DNA from: Acanthopleura granulata
Taxonomy: Eukaryota; Mollusca; Polyplacophora; Chitonida; Chitonidae
DNA: 64,000 nucleotides
Assembly (NCBI GenBank): GCA_016165875.1
Contig: JABBOT010000001.1
Coordinates: 15,382,330 to 15,446,329 of the forward strand
Reading direction: 5' to 3'
Both the position numbers and the translations under genes were made by a program. Under the pieces are notes generated by a model, which had not been told where the DNA came from, searched no databases, and worked only from the letters and a program-made list of their open reading frames with translations. Of the stretch, positions 26,701 to 38,139 are shown in pieces. How positions within the stretch are numbered: position 1 is the first letter of the stretch; every line of letters starts with the position of its first letter.

Positions 26701-27630
26701 TAGTACCAAGGAGTATATGGGAACCGACTGTTCTTTGAACTCATTTATAAGGTGCTTCCAATAAAATGATGTCGTTTTCCAGCTGCAGCTCAATTCTGCT
26801 CGAAGAATCTATTCACAATGTCTTCATCCGGGCGATTGACAGACAGACATCAGCTATCAATACAAACGGGTCGCAGAAAAGATTGCTATCTAACATAACA
26901 ATGACACTTAGTTTTTCTCGTTATGAACAGAAATTCACTTTCAGCGAAGAACGCTAAATCAATATGACATGAAATAATAAAGACCACCACCATCAATTGA
27001 TGTGAATAAAGGATGTAATACTTATTTGTCGCCTATATGGTAGGCCTAAATTAGGAAATTCGAACAACTGTGCCCTTTATTCCCTTCGATAAATGAAACA
27101 AGGACAGTCGCACGGAGCACCTGCTCACCGGTATTATTACATTCTACTAACGAGTCCCGAAGTGGTGCTTCCCGTTACCTTTGGTAAAGGTTGCACTGGA
27201 TTTTTACAGTTGTAATTAAGTGAGTCATATCAAGCCTATTAGTTCTCGAATAACTAATTAGACAAGTCTGGCATCCCTTACCATGTGACACTCCAGTGGA
27301 AACAAAGGGGGTGGCAGGTTTTTGTTTTTCTTCTTTTTCTTGACCCAGATGAGAGAGGCTGATGGGAGTATGTCCAAAATTGCAGCTGGTGAAAGCTGGA
27401 TAGCTGTGGTTGACGCATGCACTGTGAGGAGTTTGGAAGTTTGGCCTAGATATCAATCGAATAAATAAATAAACATATAAATCATTCATAAACATGCAGA
27501 TGTAGACCCACAAATAAATTCCTATAAATATGTCTCATAAAAGGGAAGTGTCTTTGAGATTTAATTATGCCCTATGCGGTGTAATAGCAATCACCATAAA
27601 CAGAGTTGTCATGCTACATGCACCATAGAG
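23701..27630. other. intergenic, two hairpins only
   Basis: No gene recognised. It includes a hairpin with a perfect 12-bp stem at 24,707-24,738 and one with an 8-bp stem at 24,232-24,254. The frame at 25,304-25,702 (minus, 132 codons) shows no family motif. Confidence 0.5.
24707..24738. repeat. perfect 12-bp inverted repeat
   Basis: The arms 'atcacaataaaa' and 'ttttattgtgat' flank an 8-base loop. Role unknown; it could be the fold-back of a small element or chance in A+T-rich DNA. Confidence 0.7.
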
Positions 27631-27631
27631 T

Positions 27632-27700
27632 ATTCGTGTAACAGGAAGCAAGGATTATTCATGTAACAGGAAGCAAGGATTATTCATGTAACAGGAAAAG
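27632..27700 (+). repeat. 25-bp tandem repeat, ~2.7 copies
   Basis: Unit 'cgtgtaacaggaagcaagg' plus 'attatt', repeated almost without change, ending directly against a SINE. The near identity suggests recent expansion. Confidence 0.85.
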
Positions 27701-27702
27701 GG

Positions 27703-27935
27703 GACCTCCGGAGGCCTAGTGCTTAGCGTGCTAGTGCAGTACAATGAGCCAAGAGCTTCTCGCCAATGCGGTCGCTCTGAGTTCGAGCACAGCTCATTCT
27801 GGCTTTCTTTTAGGTCCTGTGTGGGAAGGTTTGCCAGCAATCTGTGCACAGGCATCGTTTTTCCCCGTACTCTATCCGGTTTCCCCCATACAATGATACC
27901 GGCAGAAGAATTTCTCAGTTGTTTTCAATAAAATT
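27703..27935 (+). repeat. tRNA-derived SINE with a full head
   Basis: The head has A-box-like 'tagtgcttagcgtgc' (27,719) and B-box-like 'gagttcgagcac' (27,779). The body includes 'tgtgggaaggtttgcc' (27,819) and 'gtttcccccata' (27,880), matching the reverse complement of the 45.6-kb element. The tail is 'tttctcagttgttttcaata'. Confidence 0.75.
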
Positions 27936-28007
27936 TCTTATCATTTTAAAAATGTATGACCCTGTTATCCGAATTAGCCGACAAAGATATCTCTTGTTTC
28001 GACACAC

Positions 28008-28338
28008 TCGCTCTAGATGTCCTAGTTTTGACTTGCACTATAATCTGTTATGGCTTGCACGAAATTCCCCAATTAAGACTAGCAGTAGATACCGCACCTA
28101 GATGTCCCAGTTCAGTGTACAATAGATGTTCAAGCTATGGCTTTCACCATATGTCCACGCTATATCAGTTTATGGCTTGCATCATATGTCTCAAGCTTGC
28201 ACTATGGATGTTCCATTTATGGCTAGCTCTAGATATCCCAGTTATGGCTTGCTTTAGACTGGTCACATTAATGGTTTAATTGCTCTAAATGCTCCAGTTC
28301 TGGCTTAGACCAGATGTCCCAGTTATTGTACTAGACAG
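28008..28338 (+). repeat. degenerate ~25-bp minisatellite
   Basis: Variants of 'tagatgtcccagttatggct' plus 'tgc' recur about a dozen times with spacing drift: 'agatgtccta', 'agatgtccca', 'agatgttcaa', 'atatgtccac', 'agatatccca', 'agatgtccca'. The variation suggests an old array. Confidence 0.75.
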
Positions 28339-30995
28339 AGCTGACAAAAAAGAAAATCCGACCTTCATGAAGAGAATACATTTCTTTTGAAGAAAGAGAT
28401 CATGGATAAGATTTATAGCAAGGTCTAATGTGGTGACACTAGATGGGATTACATTGTCTGATAATTATCAAGATTGAGTAGGTAACACGCAGGAAGATTT
28501 GTTGTCTGCAGTACCGGATTAAGCCGAGATTTACCGGGACTGCTTTAACAGGTAGCTTCAAGGAAAAAGCTATGAACATTGATAATCTTGTCTCGCAATG
28601 GTTTGGAGAATTTATTAGATTTTTCATTTGTATCCTTTTTACTCGAATTTAAGCCATTCTTTGAATTTAGCCAACTGACATGGGGCGTCCGTTTTAACAA
28701 TTCATGTGAACGAAAAGATCATTCTGTCCATCCAGGATAATCCAGTAATGTGCTTTGTACCTGTTATTTGCGATTCATTTAAAAAAATTAGAAAAATAGG
28801 CCATTAGTTCAATACTTACACATTGAGTTTGAGATATAATCCAGTTGTTGATGTCGTACAGGTTTATAAGCAATAGCCTCATATGAAGCGCAAATAAGAT
28901 TAACAATGGCAGATGTCACTCCACGGAATCCAACTAAACGTTGTGGGAGCAACATGGTTGGCAAGCATGAAATAAAACAACACACCTGGTTTTGACGTAG
29001 AGTGGGGTGGCACGCTTCACGCTAATGCTATGATTCGGCTAACCAACATTAATGATCGCCCGCGATGTTCACAGACACCTGCCTTTCTCTTGTATCTGGG
29101 GTTATTTGGCTCATGGTTGTTTAACGCCATACTCAAGGCGATTCGCATGTACCACTGCCGAAGTTACTTTGACAAATTACTTTTGGCAAGTTAATCAAAA
29201 TATGTGGCCCTGTTATGTTGCGATTGCAAAAGGCGTTCTTATACAATACGATTAATTTAGGGCCCTACAACCCGCTTAAGCAGAATAAGTCAGGGATTCT
29301 TGACAGAACCACCGCAGAAAGAGATCTGTGCTAATTGTTAAACTTAAGAAACTTAGACAAAAGGCATTTGCTGGAATATCCTTAACACACTAGTATTTGC
29401 TGTCATGCTTTGCAACGTTGATTGAAATGTCCACACAACACACAGGCTGCAACAAATGCTGCAACTCGAGATATGTATATACCACATGCCGGGCCCTTAC
29501 TTTCTATAGTAAGAGTAATTTATAACGTCAAAATTTATTATCACGCCTTCACCCCACGAAATATGCATTCCTTGAAGTCACTCTTCCCACATAAATCGAG
29601 CGTTTGTTGAGGCACGCTGGAGATGGAGGGGCTCTTCTTTGTTGCTCTTCAGTCTGACTCTGGATGAGACAGTTGAGACAGTTACAGTGTCCATTAAATA
29701 AATACCAGGGATGTAATTTCCACACCGAGTGGGCAAGTTTCGTCTTTGTATCGATCCGAAAACTCTGAGCGCTGCTTTGAAACGAGATCACCACCTATCC
29801 CAACCAGTGATTATGTCGTGTCTAATGTTGCCAAGGCTACGCTACCACCAAGAATTGATTGTGGAATTTTCGACTTGATAAAGAGAACAGCCACCTACCG
29901 ACTTTGAAAACCCCTTTTGGACGGTGTAGTTGGTTTCGCTTGCCGCTTGGCATCTCAACCCCGGCAGTAGAACTTCAGTGGATTCTCAACAAAGTATCGT
30001 AAGATGGAAACGCGAAAAAAGCAACACATAAAAGTGTGAATTTGACTTTTCGAATAGTGTAAGACATTTTCTGAACTTTCTGTAAAGTGCTAAATTTATA
30101 AATGCTTTCGTTTGTCCACAACTACCAAGCTGTTTGTCAAAACACCCTGAAATATAATATAAAAGACTACAGCGCAGACAGTAAAACCAGCACAGCGATG
30201 ACAGTGCGATAGTTGGCAAATGGTCACACGTTACGGGTCTAATCCGGCCTCTTGTCAGTTTACATCAGGCAGAGTTTTGTTCTAACAATTCATGTCAGTG
30301 TACAAGAAGTAAAAACTTACACCTCCCTGGCACCATGGCTTAAGCAGAATTAGGTAAAAAAGGTGCAGAGACTATGATGAAAGCAATATAATAGACGTCT
30401 CTGGTCTGGAATTACTCAAAATGCTGTGGTTTAACATAGGTACATAATAACATGAAAATAATGCAGTGATATAAAACGTTTTTGTTAGCTATCATATATG
30501 CATAAGTGTGATGTAAGAGTTTCTTTGAACAAAATGCCATCATGTTATAAAAACTTAAAGAAAATATGATCTTCTACAAGAAGCAAAACACCAGTTAAAC
30601 CTCAATCATTTCATTCAATGTATCACAGGACAATGAGCCCTTGTCAAGACAATTGCAATTGCATTCTGCGGAAACCAGACACAGGATGCATTTCAAACTA
30701 GTTCACTTTTAGTTGAATGCTGTAAACATTTTATGGCATGTCCAAGTCTGTAAGATTTACTGCTTGCAGCATAAAGCTAATGTCAAAACCCGACAGGGAA
30801 TTATTAATAACTCTTATCCGCTTCCCACAAAGGCTGCTCTATTATGTAACTCTGTCAACTGCAAGCCACAAATACGAACTTTCAAGAGAACCACGGTCTT
30901 ACTTGCATCCAATTTCCTAACCTAACACATGAATAAACACTGTTTATTTGTCGAGTGTGAACGATTGATGCGTTCCCCAACATAAAAGGCAAAAA
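28339..30995. other. intergenic, nothing recognised
   Basis: A short SINE-tail-like piece ('gtttaacgccatactcaagg', antisense) lies near 29,120. No gene recognised. Confidence 0.45.
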
Positions 30996-31314
30996 CACTG
31001 CAAAAAAAAGAGTCAATTCAAATGTAAAAATAATGCTGGAATTTTGTGGTTTTAGTTTGCACTTCATTCCTGTAGGATTATAAAATATGGTGCAAATGTT
31101 CATCACACCTGTAAATTTACAAATTATTGCCCGTAGGTTCAATAACTAGGTTAATTCTTCACGTAAAAGAGGTTTTACTCAACAGGTGAATATGCGGTAA
31201 ATATACAGTTAACTTTGCCTCTACAGCAACGTGCAAATATACAGCAAAAATTATTGCTCACAAATATTCCCAGCACTTTTTACTGTAAAACTACACCATT
31301 GGTTTTTTGCAGTG
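30996..31314. mobile_element. possible short inverted-repeat element (MITE-like)
   Basis: The left end 'cactgcaaaaaa' and the right end 'ttttttgcagtg' are perfect 12-bp inverted repeats enclosing 319 bp of A+T-rich DNA with no coding capacity. I see no clear target-site duplication, so the call is tentative. Confidence 0.45.
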
Positions 31315-32689
31315 TAGTCTGTCAGTGTGAACCCTATAACCATTTCCAACATAATCACTTTTAGGCCGAATGTATTTGGTAAAGGCGACCTCGTAACTTT
31401 TCTCCTAAAGCACTCGCCTTATAAGATTGTGCCTTTTTTACGCTTGAATTGGAAATTGGATAAATACAATGATGATGTCCTTTTCTCTTATTTGTCATTA
31501 CTTAGAATTTCAAGGACAGTGGCTAAATTTTATTGACATTTAGATAACATATAGTGGTGGTGATTTGCAAATTATGAGAATATTCAAATCAGAAATTAAG
31601 TGGAGCTGAATTTATCAACATCCCAATATTTTTAATCATGGTTAAGGTGATGAATCATCACCCGTCTGTTCTACTTTTATTTAACTGCCTTGTACAGTGA
31701 CTGGTAAAATATGTAATAGTAAGAACAAAAAACTTTTCATCTTATGACTCCAGATTTAATAATGTTTGCCTGTGTTATTTGATTGTGAATCCTTTCATCA
31801 CACCGAAAACCAGTTACAGCTTCCTGGCTTGAACACGTGCTCGCCACATGGCTGAAATATTCTTGCAATCAAAGCCATGATCATTCATTCATACATTCTT
31901 ATGATTTCAAGTTGTTTAATCATGATTATGACGGTAAATAATTATTCTACTTCCTAAGAGGTAAGTATGTTATAATTGGTACCCTGGTTACAGTCGAGCA
32001 AAATAAATTTGAAAAAATATCCGGAGAGTAGTCACCGAAGAAGATTAATGAAAATCTGGCTGGATATCATCGAAGATTTGGAAGGAACAGAGTACAACCT
32101 GTGTTCCAAGTGGCTGACCTCAGCAAAAGTAAATCATATGTAACCCGTCATTTACCGTCGAAAAATCAGTCTACACACTTTGAAAAAGTGCTGCACAACA
32201 AAACTACGTAATAAATGTCTTGTTATTTTTCCGTCTAACAAGGAACCAAGAGATATGATATGTATTTGAACAAGAAAATAAATAAACTTTATACTACCAA
32301 TCTATGACTGACACACCAGTCTATACGACTTGTCATTCCACAGAAGATTTTTCACAATATGCTTCTAGACTTGGTTTCCTTTTGGGCCGTATCGCCCAAA
32401 CTCGTTTTTCTTTTATTCGATCCAAATTGAGAAGACTGATGTTGCAAAATGATGTTAGACGCCCTACAAAAGCAATCTTGAATGCAATGGTGGAAACAGT
32501 GTTCAAAGTTGTGTACACTTTACCAGAATTAATTTTGACCTCTCCAAAGCCTTGTTTTTATTCGCGTTTTTATTCAATCGTGCATGTAAACCTATTTCTG
32601 CAGGTGAAAAGGATTTTCACGTTTAGACATTATCATATTTTTAAGCGTAAAACAAATCTCTATTCAAGAAGCGGGCACCGTTGTGGTAA
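31315..32689. other. intergenic, no defended gene
   Basis: Contains a SINE-tail-like piece near 31,852-31,900 and a 143-codon plus-strand frame at 32,304-32,735 with a basic, unrecognised product. Confidence 0.4.
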
Positions 32690-33050
32690 CCCGATTCCTC
32701 TTAAACAGATATGCTGTTCTGTATCACTCTGGTAGTATCTGTCATTAACAGTCATCCGCCAAAATGCCGAAGAGCAAAGACAGGTGCATGTAACAGTTGG
32801 CATATTTTTGTGTTAATCCATGTTGATTCCTGAAGCTTCATAGACTCTCGTGGGTTTTTCTATGATAAAGCCGATTCCTCGATTACAAAACCACACAATT
32901 CTTTATAACGCATGGAGTATCCGTCATTAACAATTATCATTAAAATGTTAAAAGGCAAAAACAGGTACCACTGAGGCTCCTCAACCGCATATGTCCAACT
33001 TCAGCTTCCACATAAATGTTTCAAACTCTCGTTCGGGGTCAACAAAAAAT
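32690..33050 (+). repeat. 181-bp tandem duplication
   Basis: 'cgattcctc' at 32,691 and 32,873, and 'agtatctgtcattaaca' at 32,734 against 'agtatccgtcattaaca' at 32,915, show two diverged units with a period of about 181 bp. Later blocks ('cttcat', 'actctcgt') follow in the same order. Confidence 0.75.
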
Positions 33051-33879
33051 TCTGGAGTGAAATGTGGAGATTTACTAATAGAGTGTAGAACCTAATTTGT
33101 AAAAGGGGTCAAACTGACATGACACCAATACTGTTTGATAGATTTATAAAGGTAGGTGGCTTACCTTGGGCACCACTGTTTCCTCCAGCCGTAAAACTGC
33201 CGAACCGCCATCGTATAAATGACAAATTTCTGAGTATACACGAGGCATTAAAGAAGAATCAATAAATAAATTCAACAATAAATAAATAAGTAAATTTAAC
33301 CTGCGATCTCATCAGTGAAAGCATATCAATTCTAAAATAATGCAACCGGGCATTTTTAGATTTTGTGCCATGTGAGCCTACCTGCATGCATCCAAGGAAT
33401 TTATATTAGACGCGTTTTCACGTTTGTATAAAATGTATTTTTCAAAACATTTTCAGGGAAAGATATCGTCAAAAAATGCTCGCAGGAAAGTTATATACAC
33501 TTTACAGTATCGCTACAGTTCCTATGTCTCATTCACATACCCTGTTGTCAGTTTTATTACATCGTTATTTACACTTAGATTGTGTACTCAGCATCCATAG
33601 ATTGTAATCTTGTATAACAAGATCCTTTCCCGATACTATCTGTCACCCCCACCCCTAGCGCCCCTCCATAATCTTTTCTGTTTTTTTTTTTTGGCTAGGT
33701 GAATCTTCTATGCAGCCTTCTATTGTTTGTATGTATAAATGGATTTGTGTGCATTTACCAACTACTCCTGTTACCCTTTACGTATTGCTGAAGATGACAA
33801 ATAAAATTTTGTCGCAATATTGAAACGTGAAACATGCGACTTCTCAGTTTTTTCTGAGCATCTATGCTTTTGCATTATG
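33051..33879. other. intergenic, nothing recognised
   Basis: A+T-rich with a poly-T run near 33,681; no gene seen. Confidence 0.45.
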
Positions 33880-34208
33880 CTGAGCTAATACCATCATGTA
33901 GATTGCCAGCCATGGGATTGCCTTGCCTAGGCTAATACCATTATGTAGATTTTAAGCCACGTAATCGCCTTACCTGAGCTAATACCATCATGCAGATTTC
34001 AAACCAGGTGATCGCCTTACCTGAGCTAATACCACCATTCACATTTCCAGCCAAGGGATCGCCTTACCTGAGCTAATACCATCATGCAGATTTCAAGCCA
34101 TGGGATCGCCTTTCCTGAGCTAATACCATCATGCAGATTTCCAGCCACGGGATCATCTTACCTGAACTAATATCATCATGCAGATTTCAAGTAATGTGAT
34201 CAATTCCT
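33880..34208 (+). repeat. 47-bp minisatellite, seven copies
   Basis: Unit starts fall at 33,880, 33,927, 33,974, 34,021, 34,068, 34,115 and 34,162, an exact 47-bp spacing. Each unit opens with 'ctgagctaataccatcatg' or a close variant, followed by 'cagatttc', 'gccatggga' and 'tcgccttac'. No insertions or deletions are seen between units. Confidence 0.95.
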
Positions 34209-34629
34209 CTGCAGATTTACGGTAACAGAATCGACTAATGCTAGGCCATGTTTGGTATATTGCAGTCAACATAGGGGACGTGCTATGTCCTTACTACATG
34301 CATTTAGGAACAGTTAGAATAAAACCCTAAATGACCTACAGCGACAAGAGGCAGTATTTTATCAGTTATGTGTGACCCATTTACCATCGATTGCGCTGTC
34401 ATAGCTATTTTGGTTTAACTCTGGAAAATATTCACGAGTTAAGAGTTTAAAGTTTCTTTTGAATGTTAAGTCTAGTATGTCGACTGTCTTACCAGCATCT
34501 TACATACCTTGGTCAAAACAAAACTGTCATCTTATGATCGACTGGTTTACTTATCTCTGTCTCCTCTCTCCATCCATCCTCCGTCCTCAGGACCACATTA
34601 CTGTGGAACACCTTCCTCATAGAAATATA

Positions 34630-35087
34630 TGTAACGTCAGGACAGTATATAGCTAATTATCCGATCATATCACATTCCAGTCTAGACAAGTAAGACGATG
34701 AAAGCAACTATGTCTTCGCTGCTCTGGTTCTAGTCTCTGTGCTGTCATCTTTCATACTGGAATTGGTAATGGCAACCAACATAACCATATATAGACAATA
34801 TGTGACGCAGTTGTACCGGTAATCTGTCTAATCTCAGACTTCATCATTCACCCTGAAATATTGTCCACACAACTCGCCAGTCCAAGACTATCTACAGTCT
34901 AAATCAGAATTCAAATGACATCTGTATAAAGCTCGAATCGACCCGATTCTACTGGGTATCTACATGGCACACAACGTAAAAACGGTCACTAACGCCATGT
35001 ATATCAAAGCCGCTCCCATCGTCTTACTCGTCTAGACTGAAATATGACATGATCGGATAATTGGCTATATGGTGTCCTATCGTTACA
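34630..35087. mobile_element. 458-bp terminal-inverted-repeat element (MITE)
   Basis: The two ends form an inverted repeat of about 80 bp at roughly 80-85% identity. The left end starts TGTAACG and reads on through 'aattatccgatcat' and 'cagtctagac'; the reverse complement of the right end reads the same blocks. Both ends are flanked by TATA, consistent with a TA target duplication, as in Tc1/mariner-type or PIF-type elements. The interior has no transposase, so the element would be non-autonomous. Confidence 0.85.
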
Positions 35088-35093
35088 TATAGG

Positions 35094-35098
<5 letters not shown>

Positions 35099-35148
<50 letters not shown>
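35099..35148. repeat. (AT)n microsatellite
   Basis: About 50 bp of uninterrupted AT directly beside the right end of the inverted-repeat element. Confidence 0.95.
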
Positions 35149-35150
<2 letters not shown>

Positions 35151-35549
35151 ACGAAAGGCGTTCTGGAGTAATGTGATCCATGGGATGGAAGATGGTGGGC
35201 GGGGGTTAGAGATAAGTAAACCCGTCGATCACGGGTTTTGTTTCGCCCAAAACGTCCGTTTTCTAACTAAGTTCTTGCCTACAGAGCATCATATCGTCAT
35301 CTCACAAAAGTCATTTTCTATGACGAATGAGCTGTTGCCCCTTCGTTCATCAAGGTGCAATGACATTTCACAGGAGTTAACTTTTGTGTGGATTACCGCA
35401 TAAATCTATAGCCCTTAAGTCACACCTCTGTATACCATTCGTAAATCATAAAAGTACGTCCTCAGTTGATAATCGCAAAACTCATTTCAAAAGCAACCTA
35501 AAACAGGTTTCAAAGGAATACATAACAAATTATTAAATATGAATTCAGG

Positions 35550-35880
35550 TAATGAATAAAGCTGGTATCGGTAACATGCCGGAGAGAAGCAGCCACCAGT
35601 GTAGGGTGTCTTTCAAGCATCACTGAAAACTGATGTTTCCTTAATTCTCCTTTACACGTTTTACCAACTCTTTACTTCTTTTATCATTTCTACGTTTGCA
35701 ACAATGAGTAATGATTTATGTTGTTTTGACAACAGGCCTTGTGATTAAGTATCAAACTTGGATCGCCTATCCAAATAAAACTTTAAGCTCGTAACGCGTG
35801 AATCGTTTCCAGTTCGAATGTCAGTGTAGGTATCTCAGTCGATGGCGCTTTGATGGCAACTTTTCATAAACACACCGTGT
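35550..35880. repeat. dispersed repeat related to 23.5 kb and 38.5 kb
   Basis: 'catcactgaaaact' (35,620) and the DNA to about 35,760 resemble 38,555-38,700; 'gtaggtatctcagtcg' (35,826) resembles 23,645. A second short block at 36,255-36,305 ('caacaagagtattaaactca') recurs at 37,963-38,005. Confidence 0.5.
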
Positions 35881-36309
35881 TAATGGTGAGATAATGGTGC
35901 TCATACATTCCGCTAGTTCCCCGGTTTAGCCGAATTACACACAGCTACGATATCTATAGAACAGATGTAAAATTATGAAGCTTAGAGTGAAAGTGTTTGA
36001 TGGAGTATTTTTGATAAATAAATCCTTGATAAAAAGTATATTAACCGTATAGCCCCACTGGATTTGCATCAAGATGAGACTGGTTATAAGTATCGCTTAA
36101 AGTGAAATACACTTCTGAACTAATGGCCTTATTAGTGTGAAACAAGATATGCATGTCAAACAGTTGTTCATCCATATGAGGAATATCTTCTGCCGCTACT
36201 CGGAGGGCTGTAGTTATCTTTTACATAAAAAAACATCGATTAATCACATATTTAATATCGCTCAGTCAACAAGAGTATTAAACTCACTGTAGAATTTACA
36301 AAATATGTT

Positions 36310-36490
36310 TATGTATTTATTTATTTGATTGGTGTTTTACGCCGTGCTCAAAAATATTTCATTTATACGACTGCGGTCAGCATTATGGTGTGACGAAACC
36401 GGGCAGAGCCCGGGGGAAACCAGCAACCATCCGCTGCTTGCAGACCTTCCCACGTACGAGAGGAGAGAAGCCAGCATGAACTGTATCGCA
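36310..36490 (-). repeat. SINE body and tail
   Basis: Read on the minus strand it has the 'ccagcaacctg'-type body, 'ccataatgctg' and a tail 'gaaatatttttgagcacgg' ending in A+T-rich 'aaataaataaata'. The same family as 13.8, 27.7 and 45.6 kb. A (TA)n/(GTAT)n/(GT)n compound microsatellite follows at 36,515-36,570. Confidence 0.75.
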
Positions 36491-36514
36491 AATATGAAGT
36501 TGAGATGTGTACGT

Positions 36515-36570
36515 CTATATATATATATATATGTATGTATGTATGTATGTGTGTGTGTGTGTGTGTGTGT
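36515..36570. repeat. compound (TA)(GTAT)(GT) microsatellite
   Basis: Three simple-repeat types in sequence, lying between two SINE segments. Confidence 0.9.
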
Positions 36571-36599
36571 TTGGGTTTTACATCGTACTTTACAATTTT

Positions 36600-36890
36600 T
36601 CAGTCATATGACGAGGAGTCCTGAGAAAGTATATATTTTATGTGTCTCCTGGTGGCAGAGGGTGTCCATGCCGCTAAAATGCTGTCTCCACTGTAACATT
36701 TTCAGATCCCAACCAGTCACATTATTTTGACACCGGTCCGACCAGTAATGTTTATTTGCTCAAACCGCTTGGTGCTGAACGTCAAGCGAGGCAGCAAAAA
36801 GTACCATTTTTAACGTCTTTGGTGCGAACCGACCGGGGATTGACCTCGAGGAGGATGCTCTAACCACCAGGCCACCGAGTCGTTCACATT
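36600..36890 (-). repeat. tRNA-derived SINE, second head type
   Basis: On the minus strand the head carries A-box-like 'ggtggttagagcatcc' (near 36,870) and B-box-like 'ggttcgcacc' (near 36,825). The body has 'gcctcgcttgac' and 'gacaccctctgcc'. The element at 53.6-54.0 kb belongs to the same family. Confidence 0.8.
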
Positions 36891-37567
36891 GAGTTGTGAT
36901 GATAGCTAACAATTAAGGACTAAATACACATTACAGCATGGTTTTAAAGGATGTATGGAATTCTTGGGCTCCCTGTGCGTGTTTTCTGACACTTCCATAC
37001 CAGTGCTTCTATAGCTACACATGCACATTTCCTGCAATTGTGTCCAAGATTTTCCTCTGAATTAAAGAGAACTGTGGCTCTCCTTGGACAACACTCATGC
37101 TTAAACATCATAGGTTGATACAGAATACATTTCCGAACAGTTATAATTTGAACACCTATAGTTCAAAAATATTAGAATTTTGTCTGGTTTGCAACCCACC
37201 CACCTGGCGGTTACAAAGGTGGCAAAATGCTATAATCTCATTTACAGTAGCGACAGCTTAAAAATTGTGATACATGACATGTTGATTTTTGATGTGTAGT
37301 AGAATGAAGACCAAGGTGCGTGTGATGACACGGGATACCAGGATACATTTTTGGAGAGTGAAGTTGACAAACTTATACAGCATAAACAGACAGTGAAGTC
37401 GATACGCTTGGTTAACCGATATGGCAGCGTAAGCGGATCAGTTCAAGGGACATAACCCTAGATTGAAAAGAGGAACTAAAGTGCTTCAAGAGTAACGTCT
37501 CCTTGATTGGCAGGTGTTTCGGAAATCGTGTTATCACACTATCGAACTCTTCTTGTATCACTGTAAA

Positions 37568-37690
37568 CCAGCGGCCTCGTCTTTCGAACAGTATAGTGAT
37601 TGTTCAGGCCGCTGGTCCTTAGCCCATGAGGTCGCGAGCTCGAATCCAGTTCAGTACAAATACTGCAGTGTACCGGTAATATTTCTAAGA
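37568..37690 (+). repeat. tRNA-like remnant next to a 10-bp inverted repeat
   Basis: 'ccagcggcct' (37,568-37,577) and 'aggccgctgg' (37,606-37,615) are perfect inverse copies around a 28-base loop. Beyond it, 'ccttagcccatgaggtcgcg' and 'gagctcgaatccag' resemble tRNA-type A and B boxes. Likely a SINE remnant. Confidence 0.45.
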
Positions 37691-38139
37691 AATGCAATGC
37701 AGTAATCAGGTAGGCTATAACATACTTGTAAACCAGATTTCAAACTCGTACGTAACCCAATAATAATTCCAAGGTTGCATGTATAAAAATCTATATTGAA
37801 AAGATATATGATCGATTGCAGTTTCGTAAAAGAACTATATTGATGTGATGAACAAAGGTGCTTTTACAGCATATACCATAGTCCCCGAGTGGCGGAATTA
37901 CATACTATACAACTTCCACATTTATGCAGGAAACAGATCGCCAGAGGCCCTTTACACTCAATCAACAAGAGTATTAAACTCACTTTAGAATTTACCAAAC
38001 TTTGGATGGAGACTCTTGCTGAAATGCCCTCGATAAATTATTCACTGATGAAAGCCATGTGCTGCATACACCGGGATTCTGCAGCTGGATTATAAAGCAT
38101 CCCCGAGGCCTGGTTTCTTGCATTGTTTTCACGTGATTG

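Noticed and set aside
32040..32215. Short open frame reading like a retroelement C-terminus
   Set aside because: Only about 55 codons, an upstream stop and no flanking pol domain.
32304..32735. 143-codon plus-strand frame with a basic product
   Set aside because: No known family, no visible splice partner, and it runs into a duplicated non-coding block; left as unproven.
33880..34208. CRISPR array
   Set aside because: The whole 47-bp unit repeats with no unique spacers, and the genome is eukaryotic.
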